Assembly: GCA_037976565.1 (NCBI GenBank)
Contig: CP137666.1
Coordinates: 50,929,271 to 50,993,270, forward strand
Direction of reading: 5' to 3'
Length of the DNA: 64,000 bases
Source: Mesocentrotus franciscanus
Lineage: Eukaryota > Echinodermata > Echinoidea > Camarodonta > Strongylocentrotidae
Positions within the stretch are counted from its first letter, which is position 1, and each line of letters opens with the position of its first letter. Below the pieces are notes generated by a model. That model was not told the origin of the DNA. It was given only the letters and a program-made list of their open reading frames with translations, and did no database searches. Position numbers and translations under genes: made by a program. Of this stretch, positions 1-10,900 are shown piece after piece.

Positions 1-431
1 ATGTACCAGGAAAATAAATCGTTTCGCGTAACCACTTTGAGAAACTGTCTCATCTCGCTGGCTATATAATCGTGACAAGGCTGAGGAAGTACCTAGTTTT
101 GCGACTCGCGCTGACAGATAGATACTTGTAAGCCTAAGCAAGCTATAGGGTAAAAAAGTTGCGTTGCCTAACGCGATTTCCGCTGTACCCTATAAACTGC
201 TAGAGCATTATGCTTAGCTTGATTTCAGGCTTCAGAAAAACAACATAGATTTTGCTACGTGTAAAAATAGACATATTTGATTGATGATAATTAATGATTG
301 ACTCAAATTGATTGATGATAATTCAATATTTGACTCGAAAATCAACAATGCCAGGCGTAAAAAAAAATGTTGTATTGCTTTTTGCGACCGACCCACACAT
401 TTTGAAATCTACGGGTTTTTAGAAAATATAT
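1..431. other. Non-coding sequence, no gene seen
   Basis: No exon-like open frame with splice sites is visible. A short direct duplication of TTGATTGATGATAATT lies at about 280-325. The rest is ordinary AT-rich sequence. Confidence 0.6.
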
Positions 432-439
432 GTATTATA

Positions 440-708
440 CAGGGGCGGATCCAGCCGGCGGCAAGGGAGGGGGCCTAAAAAGAGGCCCACTTAGTGCGAA
501 AATTTGAAAATCGTGCTGGTCGATTTTTCGCTCAGTGGGGGGGTAGTGAGCACAAATTTTTTTCTCTACGGGAAGGGTGATTTTTTTCCACAGCCACCCC
601 TTGGGCGCCTGGGAGGGGGCCCATCTTCTTTTTTCAAAAAAGGGTGTTTTTACCTGTTTTTTTCCTAGGGAGGGCCCGGAGGGGGCCCGGCCCCTGGATC
701 CGCCACTG
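440..708. mobile_element. hAT-type MITE with 8-bp target duplication
   Basis: The ends are CAGGGGCGGATCCAG and CTGGATCCGCCACTG, a 15-bp terminal inverted repeat with one mismatch. The flanks are an exact 8-bp duplication, GTATTATA, at 432-439 and 709-716. An 8-bp target duplication with ends starting CAG is characteristic of hAT transposons. The interior is G-rich (long GGGG and CCCC runs) and has no transposase frame, so this is a non-autonomous miniature element. A second copy in the opposite orientation lies at 47649-48025. Confidence 0.8.
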
Positions 709-954
709 GTATTATAAAGCATTCAAAACTGAGAAATATCAGCCAAAAGAAAAAACAAAGATTTCCGACCGACCGACCCATGTTTTGGCACCTAAAGAGC
801 AATACAACATCTTTTCTTTTAGGCCCCATTGTAAATCCCCATTTGTCATTTCCCACAACATGTTACTGTTCAGTGAAACATTACTCTGGGTTAATTACAG
901 GAGGTAATTTGAAAATCGCGCCGGCCGAAAATCGCTCGCCGGCCTAATTAATTC

Positions 955-1560
955 ACCCCTGTGTCCCCTGGATCCGCCACTGGCGATGCATAGTTAAGTT
1001 TTGTTCTGAAAGATTTAGTTTGTGGCCTTCAGTTGCCAAAGATTGAACATTTCGTTTCGGGGGCACTATTTTTTTTTTTGCTCCCGCAAATTTGAAAATC
1101 GCGCCGGCCGAAAATTCGCTCAGTGGGGGTAGTGAGCACTAATTATTTTTGGGGGAAGGGGCACGTGCCCCTGTGTCCCCTGGATCCGCCACTGGCGATG
1201 CATAGTTAAGTTTTGTTCTGAAAGATTTAGTTTGTGGCCTTCAGTTGCCAAAGATTGAACATTTCGTTTGGGGGGGGGGGTAGTGAGCACTAATTATTTT
1301 GGGGGAAGGGGGCACGTGCCCCTGTGTCCCCTGGATCCGCCACTGGCGATGCATAGTTAAGTTTTGTTCTGAAAGATTTAGTTTGTGGCCTTCAGTTGCC
1401 AAAGATTGAACATTTGTTTCGGGGGTAGTGAGCACTAATTATTTTGGGGAAGGGGCACGTGCCCCTGTGTCCCCTGGATCCGCCACTGGCGATGCATAGT
1501 TAAGTTTTGTTCTGAAAGATTTAGTTTGTGGCCTTCTGTTGGCAAAGATTGAACATTTCG
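955..1560. repeat. Tandem array carrying one end of the hAT MITE
   Basis: Four consecutive copies of a unit contain the MITE end CCTGGATCCGCCACTGG followed by GATGCATAGTTAAG and about 80 bp ending in CAAAGATTGAACATTTCG. The GATCCGCC landmark falls at 971, 1183, 1334 and 1477, giving spacings of 212, 151 and 143 bp. The units are nearly identical, so the expansion is recent. No coding potential is seen. Confidence 0.85.
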
Positions 1561-2449
1561 TTACAAATTCAAATCATGAATTAAAAAAAAAGAAGTTAAT
1601 TAAAGATTATCATAAAGTTTACTTCAAATGAAATTTAAAATCCTTCATCTTATAATGTGCGTACTTTACTTCAGTCTGATATTTTTAAATTTTCGGTCAT
1701 CAACAATCAAAAGTCTACTTTTTCATTTTCCCCCTTTAAATCACGTATAAGATTTAGAAAAACTAAACACCTCCTTGCATTTAATGCGTTTTCTTCTGCA
1801 TTTTCTGTTTTCTTGAGTCTACTCTAGCTTAATTGCTCCAATAATATTGGCGGGGTTACGTAGCCAAGCTGCAGCTATTATTATATGCCGACAGTCGCCA
1901 AAATTTCAAAGTGTTAAAAATATCTTTTGCGTTTTTAAAGACAATAAAAAAATCGGAAGGAGGTATAAATAGGAAATGGCACTTTCACAAACCTAGAGCA
2001 AATTCTATGCAAATCAAAAACGTAGCCCCACCCCCTTTCCGCAATCAACAAATAAAGCAATCAGTTGATCTCACTGTTAAGGCCATTAAAAAAAAAACAT
2101 GTTTAGCGTCCTGCCTTCAAGTTTGAAAAATAGGAAGGAGGAGGCCCTTTTTTTTCTTTTCAAAATGGCCGCTCGGTACATTTTCCCTGACGTCCAGCCA
2201 GTCGGGCTATTTTTCAAGATGGCCGCCATCATTTATGTTTTTCATGTTTTTGCATTAAAAGAACAAAACAAAAACAAACGGCGGCCTCAAAAAAAGGAAG
2301 CGGGCGGGGACGCTAAACATGATTTAAAAAAAAAATTGGCCTTAATTATCCCCTTATGAGTCTGGACGATTGAATTTCCTGAGAATTTTCTGGGATCATA
2401 TATTTGTATTTGCATTTGGAATGCATATTTTCAGTGTAATAATAGTATA
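1561..2449. other. Non-coding AT-rich stretch, no gene seen
   Basis: No convincing exon is seen. Two ATGGCCGC motifs (about 2165 and 2219) resemble YY1 sites; the second is part of the palindrome GATGGCCGCCATC. They lack any linked exon, so I do not call a promoter. Confidence 0.4.
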
Positions 2450-2493
2450 CATAACTAAGCTGAGTGCCGGGTTGTGCACTCAGCTTAGTTATG
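2450..2493. repeat. Perfect 18-bp inverted repeat (hairpin)
   Basis: The arm CATAACTAAGCTGAGTGC (2450-2467) is repeated as its exact reverse complement at 2476-2493 around an 8-base loop. There is no neighbouring gene for which it would be an obvious terminator, so it is probably a relic of a foldback element. Confidence 0.85.
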
Positions 2494-3038
2494 TAGTTAC
2501 ACGATATCTAGCCTACTTCCATAATACATTTTATACAATTAATTAGAATTTCTTCCTTTCAATTGAATTCTTCCGGACAATTACGCAACAACAAAAGCAA
2601 AAATAATCAACATTTTCAGAAGCGTATTCGACTCTTCAAATTCTCATTAGCAAAGAAAGAAGAAGGGGGAAAAGATCCTCTTTTTTCAGATCTTCTTTTT
2701 TCAAATCCCATTTCACTCCCAAAAATAATCTACCTATCCCTTCCCTTCCTAGCTCCGAATCGGGGGTGGGGCGCCGGGCTTCTGGTTTTTCAATTTTCAA
2801 ATAGGGAACAGCAGGGTCACCCCTTTATCCGCCTATGGATTATGATAGGATTAATAGCTAAGGAATAAAGGGTCCTAGCTAAACAAGGGAAACAAAATTA
2901 TGCCTCATATTAGAAACAATGCCTGGCCTTTCTGAGCATAGAGCATAATTGGATCTCTCTTTGTTCTAGAGCTACAGCGCCATCTACGAAGAGCAAAACG
3001 CAACGCGCTGAATTTGAAAGTAGAGCTAGTATAGCTAG

Positions 3039-3066
3039 AGCTAGCTAGCTAGCTAGCTAGCTAGCT
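3039..3066. repeat. GCTA tetranucleotide microsatellite
   Basis: About seven uninterrupted copies of CTAG/GCTA follow a run of looser AGCTAG words from about 3020. Confidence 0.85.
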
Positions 3067-3537
3067 GAAACCATGGACCTACTACTAGGACTAGGAGTAG
3101 GAATAGCTAGAGAAGAGAACGCCAACGGGATCGGGACGTGACCTTAATTTAAAAGGGTATGTTTTTGTTCAAAGGAGAGACGAAGTAACATGTTTTCTTT
3201 TATTAGAGGTGTCACAATGTGTTGGTGACACAACTAGATATGTGTTTTTCCTCTTAATTAATGAATAAAATAAAGCTTGCTCTCGTGGTAATTGAAGGCT
3301 CGGCCAAGTCAAGGGAGTCCCCAGAGCTCCGGGCATAAATTCGCCTCGGCATGCTTGCTCCCACCTGGAATTTTGTGTGTGAGTTTTTGCTTGTTTGGTT
3401 GGTTACAAATAATGATGTTGTTGTTTTTGTTACGGTTTGTGGCATTATTGTAAAATAGGAATCTTTCGCCATTCGGGCCATCATTAATGATGTCCTTGGC
3501 TTTCCTTTGGCTATTCTTTGACTTAAGTTCTAAGTTC

Positions 3538-3621
3538 TATCACCATCCTAACTCCAGCTAGAAGCTCCGACGCCGACGCCAAAGGCGTCGGCGTGGGAGC
3601 TTCCTGGAGTTATCACCATCC
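3538..3621. mobile_element. Small hairpin insertion with 11-bp direct repeats
   Basis: A near-perfect palindrome (3549-3612) has arms beginning TAACTCCAG and ending CTGGAGTTA, a GC-rich inner stem GACGCCGACGCC and an AAA loop. It is flanked by an exact 11-bp direct repeat, TATCACCATCC, at 3538-3548 and 3611-3621. Flanking repeats around a palindrome are the signature of an inserted foldback/MITE. An 11-bp duplication is unusual for DNA transposons. Confidence 0.7.
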
Positions 3622-4844
3622 ATGTTTGACTCCTTGCCCTTGGCCTTGTCTGTTGTCTTCATCATGTTCATCACTCAACTCTCGAGTCATGAGTCATGTT
3701 GTTCATACATGTAGGCATAGCAATTCACCTTTTTTTAGTTTGTCATCGGGCTCATAGAAAAAATATCTACTGTAGTCAGTGTAGATATACTTTATGTGTA
3801 ATATTACAGTTTAAGACACCCTCTAATTCTAAAGGCCTCCAATGCCAACTCTACATGTTGTAAGTCTAAGGCTCTATATTTCTTTCTTTTTGGTCACTGC
3901 GCTGCGAGCTGCGCAAGAACGCTTGAATCTCAAAAAAAGGATTTGCAACAACAACAAAAATCGCTCCCTGTCGCTAACACAAGAAAGTCCTGATTTTTTT
4001 AGTCATACAGGGAACAAATGTTTTGTGGCCAATTTTTTATTGTCAAGTTTTTTGTCAAATTTACCTAAACAAATGTTGGGGGAAATATATCGGTGAGGAG
4101 TCTGTTTTGTTACATGATTTTGACCATGAAATATAACAGGAAATAGACCCCTATAAGTTTTTAGATCTAATGCATCCAAAACTGAAGTTGTACATTTTAC
4201 ATTAAAGGGACCACATAGAACTTTAGCTTACATTTAGCGCATGCGCAGAACGTTCCATCCGATCTCGGCCTCATATTCGTAATTTAGCGCCTAGCCGAGC
4301 CGACATGGGCCCTTTAGATTGGCTATCGCTGGCTCCCATAGGCTCTATGTAAAGACATTAGTGCGAGGAGCTAGCTTGCGGTTTTCCGTTTTTGCCAATA
4401 CCAAAATTATGATATTCCAGTCAAATCTTCTATTTGTTACGATTTTTTCAGCGTCCTTGAAAAGTTAAGTATTTCACTTAAGTTTAAGACTTACTTAAGT
4501 AAGTCTTAAGTTTGAAAAATTGTCATTTTCGTCATATTTAAGGTACAAACTTGCGAGTTGTACTGAAGTGTTCGTTGATTTTTCTATTTTATGTTTGTAC
4601 CTATGCTGAGTGTGCGTCACCTATGTGTGAAATGCGTCGCCTGTTTAAAGCACATCATGTCAAAATCTCCGTGGTGTGACGTAATATTTCGTATTGACTT
4701 TGCCATTGAACTTAAGTCGCCCTTAAGTCGCTCTTAAGTTAAGTAGGCCCTCTCTCACTTAAATTCGAAACAGCTGGAGCGTATCGGCCAATCAGAGCGC
4801 GTAAACTCATTGTACAGGGCTCAATGGCAATGGTTCTACAGTGT
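3622..4844. other. Non-coding, no gene seen; NRF1-like motif
   Basis: No spliceable exon was recognised. The stretch contains GCGCATGCGC at 4237-4246, a match to the NRF1 palindrome, and a TTAAAGGGACC sequence at 4203 resembling the ends of the TTAA-type MITEs elsewhere in the window. Whether this is a distal CEP70 promoter cannot be judged. Confidence 0.3.
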
Positions 4845-5332
4845 ACGTGGGGACTTGGTAACATTGTTCAGATGAGAGAAAATGGTGCTAAGGTAGTGAC
4901 TTCAATGCTAGATCTACAATTAAAGTTCATCTGAAAGTTTGAGTAAAAACAGACCATTAATAACGATAAAAATTGGGAAAAACTGATCTGTTTGATTCAA
5001 GAATTCTCCAAACTATATTAATATATTTTAATTAAATTTTAGGTGAATGAAAATCGTCACAAAGCAACGAATTGGCTCTATATATAGCATTCCAAACATT
5101 TAAGAATTGAAAGATTTTTAAAAGCCTTCTTTATGTCTTCTTTTCCTGGAAAAACGGTTGGGGAAAATTCAAAAATTGGTTTGGAGAATTTACTGTAAGA
5201 GGGTGTTGCACAGTGACACCTTCAAAAAAACCATAAATATCTTTGTGGTTTGAGAATTTTTTTCAGGATTTTTTGCATGTTAGAGGGTTAGTATGGTAGA
5301 CCTTCAACAATGTTAACGAGTCACTTTAAAGT
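4845..5332 (+). repeat. Dispersed repeat F, copy 1
   Basis: Sequence from about 4845 recurs in inverse orientation elsewhere. 4850-4925 matches 27215-27302. 5145-5332 (CTGGAAAAACGGTTGG through GTCACTTTAAAG) matches the right edge of the window, 63760-64000, which carries an extra segment of about 45 bp. This is an interspersed non-coding repeat of unknown class. Confidence 0.7.
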
Positions 5333-5945
5333 TTGCTCCACCTCCTTTGAATGCTCTTGTTATCACTGTCAACAAAGTCAACATTCCTGCAGTTAGTAAG
5401 GCATGCAACTTGGGTGTAATCATGGATAGCGATTGGATAGGCGCCTCACAATGTTTGATCAAATCACGAAAACCTGTCAGTTGCATGGCTTTCATGGCCA
5501 TTCAGAAAATTGGGCAGATCCGGCATTATCTAAATAGTATACTTGTTCTTGCTTTGATAATGTCCCATGTTGATAATTGTAATTCATTGTTGTATGGCCT
5601 TCCGAAAAAGGAATTTGGGTTCAGACAATTCAAAACACAGCAGCAAGGTTAACAGTGGGTGCTTGTTCAAGAGATTCCATCAATCCCCTTCTAAAGAAAC
5701 TACACTGGTTGCCCATAGAAAAACATGTTGTATTCAAGATTCTTATCAATAGTCATCAGTTTTAAAGCACAGAATAATCTTGCTCCATCTTATTTGTCAA
5801 ATCTAATTCGTATTAAAGGTATTACAAAGTTTTGGTATGGGGTCATGAATTTGGTTCAAATGAACATATTGGAAGCATATGCGATTTTACAATATTCGAT
5901 GATCGTTGTCGCGGTTGAAATCGAGTCTAAAGTGATCAAATTGTA
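5333..5945 (+). mobile_element. Degenerate LINE reverse-transcriptase fragment, 5' part
   Basis: Translation gives the thumb region typical of non-LTR retrotransposons: HVDNCNSLLYGLPKK (5559-5603). After a frameshift near 5650 follow LHWLPIEKHVVFKILINS (5704-5753) and NNLAPSYLSNLI. Frameshifts and stops show it is dead. The remaining C-terminus of the same type of protein reappears at 7212-7341, so the copy seems to have been split by the minisatellite element between them. Confidence 0.75.
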
Positions 5946-6204
5946 AATAATAAACTCTTTATGTTGTATAGCGCCCTCTCAAGACTGATATTACTTTAGC
6001 TTTAAAACAATGTTTTTTGACTACATTCGACCGATTTGCTATTCCTGTTTGGAAATTATATATCAGAACTGCATATTCTGAGATTTTCATGGTCGCAGCT
6101 ACCATGGAATGGCCTTAGGCACTATTTGAAATATTTGAAATTTACCGGGAGCACCGGTAAATTTTAATTATTCAATTTGCTCGAAAACAGAAGTGTTTTA
6201 GGGG

Positions 6205-7060
6205 CTAAATTTTTGTCTCGCCTGTAGGCGCCGCTTTTCCGGTGGCGGCGGCGGCGGCGGCGACGGCGTCAACATCAAAAACTTAACCTGAGGTTAAGTT
6301 TTTGAATTTGTAATATAATTTTGAAAGTTCTTATTCAATGAAACTTAGACTAAAAGGGTTATCAAGTATCCCCAATCATGTGAGTAGAATTTCAGCCCAC
6401 TAGGTCAAGGTCAAAGGTCATTTCAGGTCAACAAACTTAACTATGTTGTGGCATCAGGCTAAGATTTTGAATTGTTATCATAATTTTGAAAGTATACATT
6501 CCTATTCCATGAAACTTGAACATAAGGGTCGTCAAGTATCACCAATCATGTGATTAGTCTTTTAGGTGACAAAGTAAAGGTCAAATGTCATTTCAGGTCT
6601 GGAAACTTAGACTTTGTTGTGGCATCAACATCAAGATTTTGAAATTTTAGCATAATTTCAAAAGTGTTTGTTCAAATTCCATGAAACTTGTACCCAAGGG
6701 CTATCAAGTATCACAAATCATTAACACAAATTCCAGGTCACAAAGTCAAGGTCAAAGGTCATTTTAGGTCAGTAGACTTGGATTATGTTTTCACAACTAA
6801 AAATGAGAGAATTGATAAATCAATTTTTGTTATTTGTTCATATTTCATGAAAATCATCAATCTTGGTACAAATAATAGTAAATAATTATTCTGATGATTA
6901 TTTGTCAATATTCACTCAAAAATGATGATTATATTCAAATAATTTCATTTTGGGGGGCCTGCTAATGGGCCACCCTGCCTACAAATAATGTCCCAACCTC
7001 AGTTTTTCATCATAACGAATTGCGTAATGCAGGCAAGACCGCCGAGAGCGTTTCCCTTGT
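6205..7060 (-). mobile_element. Minisatellite element, family A (pearl/helentron-like)
   Basis: On the minus strand the element ends in a GCG-repeat tract (6241-6262) and the small hairpin CGCCTGTAGGCG (6219-6230). Its body is three tandem units of about 165-171 bp (TTGAAAGT landmark at 6321, 6486 and about 6657). The first and third units carry AGGTCAAAGGTCA and the middle one a variant. The element lies inside the LINE remnant. AGGCAAGAC at 7030 is an 8/10 match to the outer hairpin arm, as in families B to D. The boundaries are approximate. Confidence 0.6.
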
Positions 7061-7184
7061 TTAGGGCTTATAATACACCCACAGGGGCATCCAAATATAT
7101 CAACAATTTAAAGAATTACTATCCATCCAATTTCAAAATTTCCCAAAACTTTGCATTACCTTTAAGCACTGTAAACCTCCTTGC

Positions 7185-7341
7185 AGTACAGTACACCCTG
7201 TTAATATACATACGTATGGAAACCGATCCTTTGTGGTTTCAGCTCTAGCTCTGTGGAATTTTCTGCCCTTGACGATCAGGAATACACCTTCCCTTTACGA
7301 CTTTAAGAGAGCCTTAAAGACCTACCTTTTCTTACAGTAGT
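7185..7341 (+). mobile_element. Degenerate LINE fragment, C-terminal end with stop
   Basis: The frame ending at the TAG at 7339-7341 reads ALWNFLPLTIRNTP, then DFKRALKTYLFLQ and stop. This is the hallmark C-terminus (LWNSLP..IR....L..FK..LKT.LF) of CR1/L2/Rex-type LINE reverse-transcriptase proteins. It complements the fragment at 5333-5945. Confidence 0.75.
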
Positions 7342-7919
7342 GTAACAATTCATTGTTTGGACTTGTCAGTGTCCATGTAGTGGTGTTATTTGTCCTCTTA
7401 GATATGTTGATGTAGATAAAGCGTTATTATTGTTATTAATGCACCTACTCAGTGCTCTGTATTTACTACTGCACTGCAGTGACTTTCTACAAGCAATAGA
7501 TCCATGTGATGAATTGTGATCATGCCAGCGTGTGTTTGCGAATTCACATGATGTTTTCAGAGGAGCAAGATCACTAGCTACAGACTACAGTGGTATTGAA
7601 AAAAACTGTCTGTAGATAGAAATCCAATGATCGGATTTAATGTTAATGATTGCAATTGTGAACTAAATTTCTTCTATATGGATTTTATCATTCCTGGCTC
7701 AAACATGTGCATGTTACATGTATGAGTGATTTATCTTATTTCCTCATCTTGTCGATACTGCATAAAGTGCCTTGAAGTGGCTATCAACTTGCATACATGT
7801 ACCATCATTCAATGCTTTTGTTATAGCCAAAAAGAGCTGCCTTCTTAAAGTATAAGCTGAAGAACTTGTGTCTATGGATTGTAATCACATGTCTTCCCTA
7901 AACTTTTTCAAACTTACAG

Positions 7920-10900
7920 ACAAAACAAAGCCATGGCCAAGTCACTGAGAAGAGAACAAAAAGTGCATTATGAAGAGGATGGTGAGGTATGTAGGTTACT
8001 TCTTTGTGTAAGAGACAAAGTTTTTCAGATATATCTTTCATTCAAAAAGATGATAAACTGCTACATTCCAACACATTACCTGGAATGGTGATAAGAGCGA
8101 TACAGTACCCCTCAACATTTGAATCATTTGTGGACCAATTAATTGGACATAGGCAAATATGTTAATCCAATGAATAAAAATGTATGGTTACTTTGGTACC
8201 TTGTACAAAACAATTTATTCAAAATCTAAAATGCAAACACTTACTGAGTGATTTCAAGTACGGTGTTCGGTGTTGGTGTTGGTGTTGAGAGCGTGGAAAG
8301 GCCGCTAAACCGAGCTCCAACACCGACGGTCAGTTTAGAAGGACGATACCGATCACGTTATCGATAGCTCAACACCAGCCTCAACGCCGAGTGACGCCTC
8401 TACAGGCGAAAAGTCTTGCGATAAAAGCCTAATCCTTTCAGAAATTCCAATGAATTACATCATATCGAATATCGAATGTAAAGTCATATTAAAAAATGAA
8501 TAGAGAAAATATCATTTCTCTTGAAAAACGTATATAGCTTCCATGATTTACATTTGTTTTGATGGGAAAATGGATTTTACCTTGGCTTGATCGTGAGATT
8601 CTTGACAGATGCACGCATAGTTACCTGCGGTATACTGCAACACCAACACCAACACCAAACTTGAAATCATGAATTGCCCAATCCCTAGGGGCTGGTGTTG
8701 GTGAATGGGAAAATTACATGTAAATCGTCAACACCAACCGCGATACTCGGTTCAGCAGACGACATTCAACACCAGCCCTCAACACAGACTACCGGAAATG
8801 CGTCATATTTTCCGAGGTCAACCTCAACACCAGCATGATTTCAAGTTCGGTGTTGTAGCTGGTGTTGGTGTTCTCACAACACCAACACCAGCTTTCAACA
8901 CCGAACTTGAAATCACTCACTGTGTTGATATGGGCTTTGATACAATTCAATTGCTCCCTGTTATATTTGATTTAAGAAAATACTTCTAGTGGCTTGGGTT
9001 TTTATTTGGTTTTACATGTAGGTTAGATTTAGGGTTAATAAAGTGTTTGATCCAGCAGTGAAATTTAAAATTTAATAAGTGTCAGAAATTGATCATAAAA
9101 CAATTTTTGCCTGATTATATGTCATGCTACCTTGTTTGTCATAGATAGGAGCTCACAGATCTCAAGGACAGAATGTTGATATTCAAATTGAATTATTATA
9201 TCACCACCTTATGGATTTCAATGTAGATCAGCAATGAACAGAAAATACTTGACATGATTACTGTATTAGAAAGAGTTCATAAGGATCTATCTTCCAAAGC
9301 CAAATAACTTTCAGTAATTTTATATTTTTTTACAATCAAATTGCAACAGGAGGCTGAGGTGTTTAAATCTCTGGCTGGACTGAACAGATCGATTCTCAAA
9401 GGTCTTGTAAGACTGAGAGGGGAGCCACCAATATCAAGGTAACATTCTTATTTCTCCTCATTCCCTCTTATCCTGCTCTCAATTTAAATTGACCTTACAT
9501 CTTTCTTATTATTTCACTCCCACAAAAGAAAGATATTTGTTTGCTTCTTTCTATTTATAAAGAGAGCATGTGTGAAATGATGGTAAGAATGCAATTTCTA
9601 CAATTTTGTTTTTCATCTGTTTTTTCCTCATTGGAAGTGAGTGGATGGATATTCCAATGATTACTGACAGACTCTATGGCCCGAATTCACAAAGGAGGTT
9701 TGTCGACAAACCTAGGTTTATGTGCGTCATATGATGCATTTCGATGCGTTTCAGACCAAGGTTCAGACAAACCTTGGTCTGAAACGCGTCGAAACGTGTC
9801 ATATGACGCACATAAACCTAGGTTTGTCGACAAACCTCCTTTGTGAATTCGGGCCCTTATCTGTGGCAGGGCATTATTCATTGACCAAGTTAATTACACA
9901 ATAGAAATCAGAAGAGATAAGGAAGATAATAGGCTTTAAAAAATACACACACCACAGTGTGGTTATTATAGATCTTGCAATTAATGGCTTGAATGCACAT
10001 TCTGTACTCTCCATTTTTCATATTGTATTACATACATTCATGTTAGGAATTTCATTGCATCTGTTTATGTTCATCAAACGTTTAACCGTCCGGTATCCGA
10101 CCGTCCATGGCACTATCCGTTTTGAATGTGACGGTTTCGTTTTCCCGATTTTTTTTTTTTTTTTTTTTTTTTAAGTGTAAAAATTTCGGACAAATTTTAC
10201 AATAAAAATAATAGAATAAATATATCTTACAGTATTTTAATTTATTTATTCTGGAAAATTAAGAGAAAAAAATTTAACTTATTGAAAATAAACATTTATA
10301 AAAACAGTAATGGAACGAGCCTGAGCTGCTATCTCTGTGTATTATAACATGTACATCGGTACATTCAATATGGCAGCCTTCATGAATCGCAACTTTTAAC
10401 AGCACTCGGCAAATCTTTAAAAATAATCAGTTTATGTCAAATTGAAATCATGATTCTTGTAGAATTGCAAATAAAACACAAGTAAAGACGGAAATATGAA
10501 TGTAAGTAATATTTTTCTGGACAAATAGTTACGTTTTTATGTGAAATTAGTGCCGGTCGAAAGCAGTGTTTTTCATCAGAAGTGGTGGGCGAAAATCCCC
10601 CGCGCTGGTCGGGCCGCGCCCGCCCAGTGCCGACCACTATTCCAACAATCAGCGGCGACCTTGGCAAAAGTGAGTAATTTTCGTTTAACCGAAAACCGTC
10701 CGGTTTTGACTAGCGGTTAAACGGAATTGGAAATATCCGTGATGTTACAACACTAATCATAACCATGAAATACATTTTTATGCCTCCGCTACAAAGTAGC
10801 CGGAGGCATTATGTTTTCTGGTTGTCCGTCCGTACGTCCCGTTCTCGTGATCGCGTTATCTCAAGAACCGATTGATGGATTACCGCCAAACTTAGGGCAT

